Below are positions 35,646-44,638 of a DNA stretch of 64,000 bases, one piece after another. Source of the DNA: Bacillota bacterium (GTDB taxonomy: Bacteria; Bacillota; Clostridia; DSM-8532); the NCBI GenBank assembly GCA_023415825.1, contig JAEZJF010000030.1:93797-157796 (forward strand), written 5' to 3'. Made by a program: the position numbers and the translations under genes. Positions within the stretch are counted from its first letter, which is position 1; each line of letters starts with the position of its first letter. The notes below the pieces were generated by a model that saw only the letters and a program-made list of their open reading frames with translations, did no database searches and had not been told where the DNA came from.

Positions 35646-36761
35646 TTACAGCTGTAAGTCCCCTTCTTGATGGTAGCCTTTATCCCCAAAAGGTTGAAGC
35701 TTTTTAAGCCATTTTTCTTCGAGCTTTTTGAGTGCATCCTTCTTATCAAAAATACCCTTCTCCTCTTCATCCAGCGTCTCCAGGATTTCAAATACGAAAG
35801 CTTCCTGGCCGAAATCCTTCCACTCCTTCTGGAGTGTGGCACAACGATAAGAGCCCATTTCAAGTTCAAAGCGTTTTCCATTCATGGTTTTAAAATCTGG
35901 AGTAGACAGAACCATTATCTTGCCATTTTGGATATTTCTAATTTGATAAACACCACCCACTTTTTTAATCTCTTTATATTGTTGGATTAATTCTTTCTTA
36001 CGATCCATATCCTCTTCTTCCTCTCTGTCTTTGAGCCAATATTGACTACAGTCCTTCTTTCTTTGCATAAAGCCATATTCAATCAGGTAACGGCGCAGCG
36101 TTGCAAAATCCTCATAAGCATTTTGAAGTACCTCATTGACTTCCTTTTCCGTATATGTTCTATCCTTTGAAAAACGCTTAGCTAGCTGCTTTAAAACCAC
36201 TAATTTATACTTTTCCTTGATCTGAAAGGTTTTTAGTGGCCCTTCCGGTCCAAGAGGGAAGAACTTTTGCAAAGCTTCATCTTCCTCTTGAAGTGTCTTA
36301 TTCTCAGGTACACCGCTTACCGAATCTGATTCATAGGCTTTCTTATCCCTGCTTTTTATAATGTCCATCAGCGTTAGAAAAACTTTAGCCTGACGTTCTT
36401 TTTCTTTAAGGACAAACCGGTGATTTCTGATGGTGGAGCTACTTCCGATACCCAATTCCTTCTGAACCTCCAGATCATTTTTCCCTTCATAAAAAAGCTC
36501 CATTAACCTTTTCTGGTGGTCTGAAAGACCTGTATAGCGTTTATCCAGACCGATTAAAAATTCAAAGACCGATCCATGCTTATTCTCAATATGACTTTTC
36601 ATCTGCTTATGGGCATCATAAAAATTGCCATCCTGCTGATAAATAACACCTTTCTCTGTTTTTTTTCCACAGAGCAGGCACTCATAATATTCATCTTCTT
36701 CTTTATATCCCTTTTTCAATGCGTCAAGTGAGGCCGATAGCAATTGATCCATTTTACGCAT
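35646..36761 (-). CDS. Zinc-finger/HTH/DUF2087/GIY-YIG-like protein
   Basis: 371 residues in four parts: a C2H2-like finger (C28, C31, H57, H62), a LuxR-like HTH (~79-120, LSDHQKRLMELFYEG), DUF2087 (~163-245, FPLGPEGPLKTFQIKEKYK to CSQYWL) and a C-terminal GIY-YIG-like fold (~268-355, GGVYQIRN...KEWKDFGQEAF). The second GIY-YIG motif is replaced by VLS, so nuclease activity is doubtful. GAGGTG precedes ATG. Probably a DNA-binding regulator; targets unknown. Confidence 0.75.
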   Translation of the reverse strand: MRKMDQLLSASLDALKKGYKEEDEYYECLLCGKKTEKGVIYQQDGNFYDAHKQMKSHIENKHGSVFEFLIGLDKRYTGLSDHQKRLMELFYEGKNDLEVQKELGIGSSSTIRNHRFVLKEKERQAKVFLTLMDIIKSRDKKAYESDSVSGVPENKTLQEEDEALQKFFPLGPEGPLKTFQIKEKYKLVVLKQLAKRFSKDRTYTEKEVNEVLQNAYEDFATLRRYLIEYGFMQRKKDCSQYWLKDREEEEDMDRKKELIQQYKEIKKVGGVYQIRNIQNGKIMVLSTPDFKTMNGKRFELEMGSYRCATLQKEWKDFGQEAFVFEILETLDEEEKGIFDKKDALKKLEEKWLKKLQPFGDKGYHQEGDLQL

Positions 36762-36866
36762 TTATAAACACCTCATTATATTGTTTATTCATCCCCAAAC
36801 ATAATAACATTATGTCTATTAATACACCAAGTATATTGCTTCACAGTCAATTTGTCAACGCATCCC

Positions 36867-36894
36867 TTTACTTTTATTGTCGGAGGAGTATAAT
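36867..36894 (+). promoter_or_regulatory. Promoter of metG T-box transcript
   Basis: TTTACT, 16-bp spacer, TATAAT; the start is near 36901. Confidence 0.6.
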
Positions 36895-36900
36895 AGTTTG

Positions 36901-37186
36901 TAACAAAAGCTTTGAAGGGAAGAGTAAGCTTCATTGGAGGCCCCAAAGAGAACCCGGCTGGTGAGAAAGGGTGGGCAAAGATAGGCTGAACATGGTCCTG
37001 GAGCTGTGGGGGCAAACAAACTGTTGTAAGCTTTCAACGGGCGCACCCGTTAACGTGCCAGGGTATAAGCATAAACGCCGTACCCGAAGAGGATCCTGCC
37101 GCAAGGCCGGGTTAAATAGGGGTGGTACCACGAAGCACAGGCTCTCGTCCCCAAGTCGGAAGACTTGGAGGTGAGGGCTTTTTTGT
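36901..37186 (+). promoter_or_regulatory. T-box leader (Met) controlling metG
   Basis: Contains the T-box core GGGGTGGTACCACG (37120-37133) and a terminator stem GCTCTCGTCCCCAAGTC/GACTTGGAGGTGAGGGC (37141-37178) followed by TTTTTT. Candidate specifier ATG at 36992-36994 in GAACATGG. Uncharged tRNA-Met would pair with TGGT and favour read-through into metG. The gap holds no protein gene. Confidence 0.9.
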
Positions 37187-37225
37187 GATCCTGATAACGC
37201 ATTGACTATCCCAGAATTAACCCTA

Positions 37226-37268
37226 ACAGAGGTACGTTCCATAAGGAACGTACCACAGACCTCGACCC
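37226..37268. repeat. 43-bp hairpin repeat, copy 2
   Basis: Perfect inverted repeat GGTACGTTCC-ATAA-GGAACGTACC inside a 43-bp unit shared with 4956-4998. It lies between the T-box terminator and the metG start codon. Confidence 0.6.
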
Positions 37269-37289
37269 GTTTTAAGAAAGGAGGATCCT

Positions 37290-38933
37290 ATGAATATTTT
37301 AATCGGGGGTGCCTGGCCCTATGCCAACGGTTCCCTTCACATCGGACATTTGTCGGCTCTTCTGGGCGGCGATGTTCTGGCGCGCTACTACCGGCTTAAG
37401 GGTGATAAAGTCCTCTATGTATCGGGCAGCGACTGCCATGGCACGCCCATATCCCTACGAGCCCGTAAGGAGGGCATTGAACCCGCATGTATTTCAAGAC
37501 GCTATCATGAGGAATTTTCAGATTGCTTTAAAAGACTTGGCTTTTCCTATGATCATTATGGACATACTGATTCGGAGGACCATAAAGCCTTTGTCAAGGA
37601 ATTCTTTAAGGATCTTTATGAGAATGGGAAGCTTTATGAGACTCAGACGCAACAAGCCTACTGTCCCCGGTGCAGTCAATTTCTTCCCGACCGATTTGTA
37701 ACAGGCATCTGTCCCCATTGCGACAAGATGGCGAAAGGCGATCAGTGTGACCATTGCGGCAGCCTGCTGGATCCTGCACAGCTTCATGAAAGAAAGTGCG
37801 GCATCTGTGGGCAAGAGCCTCAATTCAGGCAGACATCCCATCTCTTTATACCCCTATCCCAATATGAGGAAGGGATCAGGCAATGGGTATCCCAGGCTGA
37901 AGGTTGGCGTGCCAACGCCATTGGTATGACCTTAAGGTATCTAAATGAAGGTCTCAAGGACAGAGCCGTAACCCGTGACATAGACTGGGGAATCGAAGTA
38001 CCCGCTGAAGGCTATGAGGACAAGAAGATTTACGTCTGGGTAGAGGCGGTTTTAGGCTATCTTTCCGCTTCAAAAAAGGCTATATCGGATCATAGCCTTG
38101 ACTTTGATGACTTCTGGAGCAAAGAAAGCAATACGCGTCATTACTATATCCACGGAAAAGACAATATCCCCTTTCACTCCGTCATTCTGCCTGCTCTCTT
38201 AATGGCAAAAGGTGGGCTGAAGCTTCCCGACACCATGATCTCCAGTGAATACGAAACCCTGGAAGGAAGGAAAATATCTACCAGTGGAAATTGGGCGGTT
38301 TGGGTGCCCTACCTTCTGGATCGTTATGACCCTGATTCCATCCGTTTCTTCTTCATTGCCAACGGCCCGGAAAAAAAGGACTCCGATTTTTCCTGGAGCG
38401 AGTTCATACAATGCCATAACACTGAATTGGTTAACCAATTCGGAAATCTGGTCAATCGCACCCTGGTTTTTATAAAGAAGTATTTTGACCTTAAGGTTCC
38501 CCCAGGAATTCCGGCACCTGAGATCGAAAGCCTTGTTGAAGATACTTATAGAATATGCGGAAAGGCAATTGAGGCAGGTTCCTTCAGGGACGCATTAGAA
38601 GCAGTAAGCGATCTTATTCGGTTTGCCAATCGCTACTTTGATGAGCAGAAACCATGGATTACCGTAACAGAAAACCCTGAGCAATGCTCTCAGGCCCTAT
38701 ATAACCTAATTCAGATCATCGCCAACCTCTCGGTTCTTTTTGAGCCGTTTATCCCTTTTGCCGCACAAAAGCTGAGAGAGCTTCTAAAGCTTTCCATTGA
38801 TTTAAACTCAGGCGCGGGCTGGAGACCGTTGTATGTTTCACCGGAGCATTCGCTCTCTGAGCCTTTTCTCCTCTTTAGCAGGCTCGATAAAAAGCTCGCT
38901 GATGAAGAAAAGGAAAAGCTTCTCCAAATGTAA
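37290..38933 (+). CDS. metG: Methionyl-tRNA synthetase, archaeal-type (MetRS2)
   Basis: 547 residues. HIGH motif in NGSLHIGHLSAL, a connective peptide with two zinc knuckles (CPRC..CPHC and CDHC..CGIC, ~130-185) and the KMSKS equivalent GRKISTSGNWAVW. The latter is like the KFSTS form of MetRS2 paralogues, not the KMSKS of standard bacterial MetRS. No C-terminal Trbp111 domain is present. Ribosome site AAAGGAGG. Controlled by the Met T-box. Confidence 0.92.
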   Translation: MNILIGGAWPYANGSLHIGHLSALLGGDVLARYYRLKGDKVLYVSGSDCHGTPISLRARKEGIEPACISRRYHEEFSDCFKRLGFSYDHYGHTDSEDHKAFVKEFFKDLYENGKLYETQTQQAYCPRCSQFLPDRFVTGICPHCDKMAKGDQCDHCGSLLDPAQLHERKCGICGQEPQFRQTSHLFIPLSQYEEGIRQWVSQAEGWRANAIGMTLRYLNEGLKDRAVTRDIDWGIEVPAEGYEDKKIYVWVEAVLGYLSASKKAISDHSLDFDDFWSKESNTRHYYIHGKDNIPFHSVILPALLMAKGGLKLPDTMISSEYETLEGRKISTSGNWAVWVPYLLDRYDPDSIRFFFIANGPEKKDSDFSWSEFIQCHNTELVNQFGNLVNRTLVFIKKYFDLKVPPGIPAPEIESLVEDTYRICGKAIEAGSFRDALEAVSDLIRFANRYFDEQKPWITVTENPEQCSQALYNLIQIIANLSVLFEPFIPFAAQKLRELLKLSIDLNSGAGWRPLYVSPEHSLSEPFLLFSRLDKKLADEEKEKLLQM

Positions 38934-38943
38934 GCTTCACAGG

Positions 38944-39819
38944 TCATATATGAAATTTTTTAGCAAGATAGGCCTTCAGATCGGCGTTACCATCCACGAT
39001 GATAAGAAAGATCGCTGTTGGGATCAACACAGACGACGGTACGGGGGACCAGGTAAGATTAAAAAGGTGGCTTAAAAAAAGATTGACCACCGCATCGGTT
39101 CCAATAAAAAAAATCGCTACCGCAAACAGGAATACACCTGCTGTGAGGAGCGGTTTTTTTCTTACGATCTTTGCAAGAAAAAAGCCCAATAAACTCATCA
39201 ATGCCATCATGACCATAATAGGAAATCCCAGAGGCATGAACCAGTCTATGCTGCCGGTTACCTTGTCCATAGCAAGCAGGAAGCAGCAAATTCCCAGAAA
39301 CCATGATCCTATAACGGGAAGCGGGGTATTCCAAATCAACAGTGAAGCAATAAAAAACCAGATTAATAACAGCGACAGTGCCGGATATTGGGCCCATTCA
39401 AGGGAAGGCCCAGAAAAAAGATCCATTGAGATGAGAAAAAAGACAATGGCGAAGATATCGACGGTAATGACCTGAAGCAGTGTGTGGCCCTTAAGCTTAG
39501 CTGGATAGGCGATTAAAATCCATAGTAAAGCCAATGAGGTCATGGGATAGAAGGACCAAGTAACAGTGTGGCTGTTGGTAAAATCAATAAAGAAAGTGAC
39601 AAGGATAGCCACAATTAGAAGAAAGGTCATAAAGAACATAAAGCCGCGGCTTGGTACGAGATTCAGGGTCGGACGCATGCGTCGCGGCATATGATCCGGA
39701 AAAGCTATGATATCTTTACCAGAGTCTTTATCACTCGGCAGAATGACCTCGGTCTGACACAGAGGACATGCTTTGTACTCTTTTTGAAGTTCCACACCGC
39801 ATCGTACACAATATGGCAT
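38944..39819 (-). CDS. Zinc-ribbon membrane protein (DUF6320-like)
   Basis: 291 residues: an N-terminal zinc ribbon CVRCGVELQKEYKACPLC (~4-21), then a Pro/Arg linker and about eight membrane helices (~60-270). Paired with the downstream-facing acyltransferase gene 36 bp upstream, a neighbourhood seen for this family in Firmicutes. Function unknown. Confidence 0.7.
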   Translation of the reverse strand: MPYCVRCGVELQKEYKACPLCQTEVILPSDKDSGKDIIAFPDHMPRRMRPTLNLVPSRGFMFFMTFLLIVAILVTFFIDFTNSHTVTWSFYPMTSLALLWILIAYPAKLKGHTLLQVITVDIFAIVFFLISMDLFSGPSLEWAQYPALSLLLIWFFIASLLIWNTPLPVIGSWFLGICCFLLAMDKVTGSIDWFMPLGFPIMVMMALMSLLGFFLAKIVRKKPLLTAGVFLFAVAIFFIGTDAVVNLFLSHLFNLTWSPVPSSVLIPTAIFLIIVDGNADLKAYLAKKFHI

Positions 39820-39855
39820 TTAATCCCTTCTTCCTATATGATGCTTACATGAGCA

Positions 39856-41208
39856 TCATGTATTGATGGCCGCATTTGTCTCAATACGCACCGGAATGCC
39901 CATCTTAATCAATCGCGTGAAAAACAGTCTTTCCAAATCCGTATCTGTGATAACCCGGCTAAAGCTGATAACCAATTTATCTCCATATCCGCATACGGCG
40001 CACCCCGTTTTGTTAACCGGGCTTGACCCCAGTATGAAATCAATGCGTTCCACTTCCTTAGTCATACCTTCAGGCAGCTTCACGAGCCCAATATTGGATA
40101 AGGTACCCGAGTACAGGTCTTCCCCCATACGTGTATAAAGGAGCGGCATCAGCAACTTCTTCAAAGCAAGTGGTGTGGCGCGGATAAGCCAGTTGCGCTG
40201 TCCTCCGACATTCCGGGACAAATAGCGGCTTATCGCCTTTTCATTGGTTTGCGTAAGCATGGTCTCACGGACTACCTGGAGGATTTCCTCGAAGCTGTAT
40301 TGGCCGAGACGAGGATCAATTTCCGGGATAACGAACAGAGAAAAATTCCTGAGTGTCTTGCTTGGATAGATATTGCGCATGTTCACCGGAACCTGGAGAG
40401 CAACAGGACGCTTTTTAGTATTCTTTGAGGTGCGGCTGTCCTGAAGCTCCTGCAAGGCATCCATATAGACAGCTGCAAGCATGACGGACAATGTAACTTT
40501 GCGATTTTTCGCCTCTCGGATGGCATATTCCAAAGGAATAATACCCGTTGTAATCAGGATAGTGCCTGGAAGTAGCAGCCTCCCAGGTGGATGATACGCC
40601 TTACTCCCTTTGTCAGGAAGAGGCAGCGTGCTTTTATAGAACCGATTGTAGGCATCTTCCGCCTCTTCTGCGGATAACTTCCCAGTCGGTATTTCGCAGG
40701 GTTCTCCTGGATTCTTTCCCTTGCGCTCCAAATAGTCATAGACCAGAGCTTTCAGAAAGGTCAATCCGCCGGTTGCATCTGTAAGTATATGGCAGAATTC
40801 CACCGCAATACGTGACTGCCAGTAGCGTACCCGAAATAGGAAACGCGATCCCAGATTCGGATGAACTCGGCCCATTGGATAGCGTGCATCCTTTTCAACA
40901 TGCGGTATTTTAGGATTGTGTTCAAGATAATACCAAAAAAATCCACGCTTTAAGCGCACACGATAAAACGGGAAATAAGCAATGATGGCCTCGAGGGATT
41001 GCTGCAGCACCTGTGGGTCAACCCTGTTTTTGAGGGTCATGGAAATACGAAAAACGGTCGTGATGCGGTCAGATTGCACTGACGGATAGATGAGGGCCGC
41101 ATTGTCCAGACGATACCAGACATGCTGCTCGCTATGGCTCTTTTCTCTTCTTGACCGTTTAGTACCCTTTGTCACTGATGTTATGCCCTCCAGGAGGAAT
41201 CTAGTCAT
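39856..41208 (-). CDS. Condensation-fold acyltransferase (alcohol acetyltransferase-like)
   Basis: 450 residues, NRPS-condensation/chloramphenicol-acetyltransferase superfamily. The catalytic-like motif reads FCHILTDATGG (~140), a variant of HxxxDxxG, and a C-terminal FSRVITDTDLERLF follows. No carrier or adenylation domains are present. With the neighbouring zinc-ribbon membrane protein it may acylate an envelope or lipid alcohol (inference). Confidence 0.75.
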   Translation of the reverse strand: MTRFLLEGITSVTKGTKRSRREKSHSEQHVWYRLDNAALIYPSVQSDRITTVFRISMTLKNRVDPQVLQQSLEAIIAYFPFYRVRLKRGFFWYYLEHNPKIPHVEKDARYPMGRVHPNLGSRFLFRVRYWQSRIAVEFCHILTDATGGLTFLKALVYDYLERKGKNPGEPCEIPTGKLSAEEAEDAYNRFYKSTLPLPDKGSKAYHPPGRLLLPGTILITTGIIPLEYAIREAKNRKVTLSVMLAAVYMDALQELQDSRTSKNTKKRPVALQVPVNMRNIYPSKTLRNFSLFVIPEIDPRLGQYSFEEILQVVRETMLTQTNEKAISRYLSRNVGGQRNWLIRATPLALKKLLMPLLYTRMGEDLYSGTLSNIGLVKLPEGMTKEVERIDFILGSSPVNKTGCAVCGYGDKLVISFSRVITDTDLERLFFTRLIKMGIPVRIETNAAINT

Positions 41209-41325
41209 TTTATCGGATATTCTCTCCCTAATATCATACTACCTTTTTTTAGCAATGTCTTATTTTTTGCACGAAATCAGGTTATCCTACAGATAAAATT
41301 TTTTCTGAGTTAAGATTTAAACGCC

Positions 41326-41354
41326 TTGACATACGTTTTCTCACTTTATATAAT
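41326..41354 (+). promoter_or_regulatory. Perfect-consensus promoter of GntR/ABC operon
   Basis: TTGACA, 17-bp spacer, TATAAT; every base matches the SigA consensus. Confidence 0.9.
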
Positions 41355-41381
41355 AAGTGTACTAACTCATATAGTACACTT
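41355..41381 (+). promoter_or_regulatory. YtrA-type GntR operator
   Basis: Perfect 10-bp inverted repeat AAGTGTACTA/TAGTACACTT with a 7-bp centre, abutting the -10 box, so binding would block initiation. Probable autorepression by the first gene. Confidence 0.85.
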
Positions 41382-41402
41382 AACGGTCAGGAGGGGATAC
41401 CT

Positions 41403-41783
41403 ATCATAGTTGTTGATTTAAGGAATCCAAAGCCCATTTATGAACAAATCAAAGACAACATCAGGCAACTGATTGTCACGGGAGCCCTCAAGCAGGATGA
41501 AAAGCTCCCCTCAATCAGAGAATTGGCTCAGACTACCTCTATAAACCCCAACACCATACAAAAGGCCTATCGGGACCTGGAAGCTGATGGATTTATCTAT
41601 ACTGTAACAGGACGGGGCAATTTTGTGGCTCCCTCTCCCAGAGATACAAATCCCAAGCGTATCGACGAGCTCACAGCTACACTGAAAGATGCAATTTCCG
41701 AGCTTAATTTTCTTGGCTTATCCAAGAATAAGATTCTTGCGATTATCCATGAAACCATCCCCCAAGAAGGAGGCACGCTATGA
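41403..41783 (+). CDS. YtrA-type GntR regulator with non-standard start
   Basis: 126 residues. Winged HTH from IVVDLRNPKPIYEQIKDNI to GFIYTVTGRGNFVA and a short C-terminal helical tail as in YtrA proteins. The only codons at the right distance from AGGAGGGG (41389-41396) are ATC (41403) and ATA (41406); family proteins begin M-I-V-V-D, which fits ATC as initiator. The first in-frame ATG/GTG/TTG is TTG 41523, which would remove most of the HTH. The stop overlaps the ABC gene ATG by 4 bp. Confidence 0.8.
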   Translation: MIVVDLRNPKPIYEQIKDNIRQLIVTGALKQDEKLPSIRELAQTTSINPNTIQKAYRDLEADGFIYTVTGRGNFVAPSPRDTNPKRIDELTATLKDAISELNFLGLSKNKILAIIHETIPQEGGTL

Positions 41784-42676
41784 TAGAAATCAGAGATCTG
41801 AAAAAATCCTTTGATGGCTTTTACGCCCTCAATGGTGTCGATATTAATGTTTCAAAGGGCTCCGTATATGGGTTGGTGGGTCCCAATGGAGCGGGAAAAA
41901 CCACCTTGATCAAGCATATGGCAGGAATTTTCATTCCCGATTCAGGCTCACTCTTAGTTGATGGACATCCCGTTTACGAGAATGTTTATGTCAAATCCCG
42001 CATTGCTTATATTCCAGATGACCTCTATTTCTTCCCTCAGGCTTCAATACTGGATATGAAAAAATATTATCAGTCCATTTATCCGACCTTTGATAATGAC
42101 CGCTTTAAAAAGCTTCAGGAGGTCTTTCCCATTAACCCAAAGAAAAGCCTGAAGAGATTTTCCCGAGGTATGCAAAAGCAAGCCGCTTTTTGGCTTGGCA
42201 TATGCATGCGCCCCGATCTGATGCTTTTGGATGAGCCCGTGGACGGCCTGGATCCCGTCATGCGCAGAAAGGTCTGGAGTATTCTGTTGCAGGATGTGGC
42301 AGAACGCGGAATGACGGTATTCGTCTCTTCACATAATCTCCGGGAGCTTGAGGATGTGTGTGACCATGTGGGCATCATGCATGAGGGTAAGGTTATACTG
42401 GAACGCAGTCTTACTGAAATGCAAAGCAATATCATGAAGCTTCAGATTGCTTTTGAAGGAGAGCTTCCTCATGAGATTAACAATCTCAATATATTGCACA
42501 AGCAATCCAGTGGCCGCATATGGATTCTCATTGTGAGGGGTGACCGGGAGAGCATTTTAAACGAGGTCAATAAGCTTAATCCCCTTTTAGTGGACGCACT
42601 GCCGCTTTCACTGGAGGAAATCTTTATCTACGAGTTGGGAGGTATGGACTATGCCGTCAAAAACATCATTCTTTAA
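41780..42676 (+). CDS. ABC transporter ATP-binding protein (YtrB-like)
   Basis: 298 residues. Walker A GPNGAGKTT (~38), signature KRFSRGMQKQ (~133) in place of LSGGQ, Walker B LMLLDEPVDGLD (~152). Translationally coupled to the GntR gene. With the following permease it forms an exporter or envelope-stress ABC system under YtrA-type repression; substrate unknown. Confidence 0.92.
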   Translation: MIEIRDLKKSFDGFYALNGVDINVSKGSVYGLVGPNGAGKTTLIKHMAGIFIPDSGSLLVDGHPVYENVYVKSRIAYIPDDLYFFPQASILDMKKYYQSIYPTFDNDRFKKLQEVFPINPKKSLKRFSRGMQKQAAFWLGICMRPDLMLLDEPVDGLDPVMRRKVWSILLQDVAERGMTVFVSSHNLRELEDVCDHVGIMHEGKVILERSLTEMQSNIMKLQIAFEGELPHEINNLNILHKQSSGRIWILIVRGDRESILNEVNKLNPLLVDALPLSLEEIFIYELGGMDYAVKNIIL

Positions 42677-44561
42677 TAAAGGTATTTTCTTTAACAATAT
42701 AAAACGATTTTGGCTCATCACCTTTTCCTATACCTTCTTTTTGCTTCTATTTGTAATGGGCTATTTAAACTCGGCCATCAACAGGCTGGAGAACACCTTT
42801 GAGCTGGGCATATTCAACGACATCGGTCTGGATATTTTTAGCCAGAGCGGAGAACTCATGACCTTTTTCCTGGGTTTCTATACGCTGGTGACCGCCCTTG
42901 CCATGTTCTCCTACATGCAGTTTCCCAAGAATACGGCCATGGTCCATTCTCTGCCGCTGCGCCGTGAGACTCTGTTTATGACAAACTATCTTTCAGGCTT
43001 GTTTATCGTCACCTTCCCTCTTATTTTCAACACCGTAATAGTGCTTATTACCCAGGCGGTAACGGGCTTTTCAAACCTTACTCATGGACTGCTCTGGCTG
43101 GGAGTGAATCTGGTTCTGACCTTCCTTTTGTACTCCTTCGCGGTTTTTGCCGGTATGTTCACGGGACATATGGCAGCCCAGGCTATCTTCTTCTTCATCT
43201 TCAACTTCCTGGCTCTTTTTCTGGAGTCTATGATAAACAGCGTTTTGAGCGACTTTCTGTTCGGCTTTAGCAGTAACGAAAGCAAATTTGAAGCCTGGTC
43301 ACCGCTTTATTATATATTGGGGCTTTTTTCGGGATTTGCACGAGGGGAAGGCAATGTGGCAGCCGTAACAGGTTATATGATTGCAGGTCTTCTCTTTATG
43401 GTTTCCGCCTTCTTCCTCTATAAAAAAAGGCATATGGAAGTGGCTACCGATGTTATCAGCTTTCAAGTGGTCAAGCCCATCTTTAAATACAGTGTGTCCT
43501 TTTGCTCGTCCGCTCTTCTCGGAAGTATCCTGGTCAACATACTGGACATCCGGCATAGTCTTGTTCCCTATATTCTCACCTATCTTGTGGGAGGACTTAT
43601 CGGGTATTTTTCTTCTGAGATGCTCCTACGCAAAACCTTCAAGGTCTTCAAAGCCTATAAAGGGTTTCTGGTGTTTGCCCTAATCCTTTCCCTGCTCCTA
43701 TGCAGCATCTACTTTGACTTTTATGGATACGAAAGCTATGTGCCTCAAGACCGGGAAGTTGAGCTTATGGCCATTTCCGACCATTCTGACCCTGTTCTGG
43801 ATATTGCTCTCTGGCCTGAAACCTATGATCCTAATCAACATCGTTATATGCTAAACTTCCCCGAGTTTAATAACAATCCACCACAAGTTTTGAGCGATGC
43901 TCATATTAAAGCACTTCGAAAGCATCAGGGAGTTACGGAGAGCCGTGAAGCTATTACAAAGGCGCGCCTGATTCACAGCTACATTACCGAAAATCAAGAA
44001 TACTTTAGAAAGAACAGGTCTTACCTTTATGACACGGATACAATTGTTAGTGCAAGTGCCTATAAATCCAGGGCGTTGTATTTTATATACAGACTTAAGG
44101 ATGGTCGTCGCGTAGAAAGGTACTATCCCTTGATTCACGATAGCAATAACACGGAGTTTGATCAGCTTTTAAGGGACTATCTTTCACTCCCGGACATCAG
44201 GGAAAAATATGAGCCCCTTCTTAGTAGAACAGCACAAGATATTCGTTCTGTCAGGATTCATTTTACTAATAGGGAAGGACAGTATACCAGCCACGAAATA
44301 GAAGACATTGATAGCTTCCTGGCTGCCTATAAAAAAGATATTCTTGAAAAGGATCCATTGGAAATATTGTACCCGACTTATCCACAAAAGATCTACTCTA
44401 TTGAATTAAGTATCGAGTTCCAAAATAATGAACTCTACAATTACGGGACATCCTTTTCACGATCCCTTGGTATTGATTTCCAAAATACAGTGAGCCTGCT
44501 CAAGAATATGAAGATCATTACTGAGGAACAGATTAAAGAGTTGGAATTGCAGTATAAATGA
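42651..44561 (+). CDS. ABC transporter permease, large
   Basis: 636 residues. About ten membrane helices (~20-350) followed by a ~280-residue hydrophilic, probably extracytoplasmic, C-terminal domain (from ~365). It overlaps the ATPase gene by 26 bp with GGGAGG eight bases before ATG. Partner of the upstream ATPase. Confidence 0.85.
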   Translation: MPSKTSFFNKGIFFNNIKRFWLITFSYTFFLLLFVMGYLNSAINRLENTFELGIFNDIGLDIFSQSGELMTFFLGFYTLVTALAMFSYMQFPKNTAMVHSLPLRRETLFMTNYLSGLFIVTFPLIFNTVIVLITQAVTGFSNLTHGLLWLGVNLVLTFLLYSFAVFAGMFTGHMAAQAIFFFIFNFLALFLESMINSVLSDFLFGFSSNESKFEAWSPLYYILGLFSGFARGEGNVAAVTGYMIAGLLFMVSAFFLYKKRHMEVATDVISFQVVKPIFKYSVSFCSSALLGSILVNILDIRHSLVPYILTYLVGGLIGYFSSEMLLRKTFKVFKAYKGFLVFALILSLLLCSIYFDFYGYESYVPQDREVELMAISDHSDPVLDIALWPETYDPNQHRYMLNFPEFNNNPPQVLSDAHIKALRKHQGVTESREAITKARLIHSYITENQEYFRKNRSYLYDTDTIVSASAYKSRALYFIYRLKDGRRVERYYPLIHDSNNTEFDQLLRDYLSLPDIREKYEPLLSRTAQDIRSVRIHFTNREGQYTSHEIEDIDSFLAAYKKDILEKDPLEILYPTYPQKIYSIELSIEFQNNELYNYGTSFSRSLGIDFQNTVSLLKNMKIITEEQIKELELQYK

Positions 44562-44584
44562 TAGACCTGGCTTATATATGTTAA

Positions 44585-44616
44585 GGGGGCGGTTCTTAGA
44601 GAACCGTCCCCTTTTG
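44585..44616. terminator. Terminator after ABC operon
   Basis: GGGGGCGGTTCT/AGAACCGTCCCC stem around TAG, followed by CTTTTG. It is shared by the convergent deacetylase gene. Confidence 0.75.
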
Positions 44617-44638
44617 CTTACTTGGACTTATTGACCAC

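Noticed and set aside
36785..37242. Several overlapping short frames upstream of metG
   Set aside because: They lie in the T-box leader, whose RNA motifs explain the sequence.
37232..37255. Hairpin GTACGTTCC/GGAACGTAC resembling the CRISPR repeat stem
   Set aside because: Only the short GTTCC/GGAAC core is shared; flanks and length differ and there is no spacer structure.
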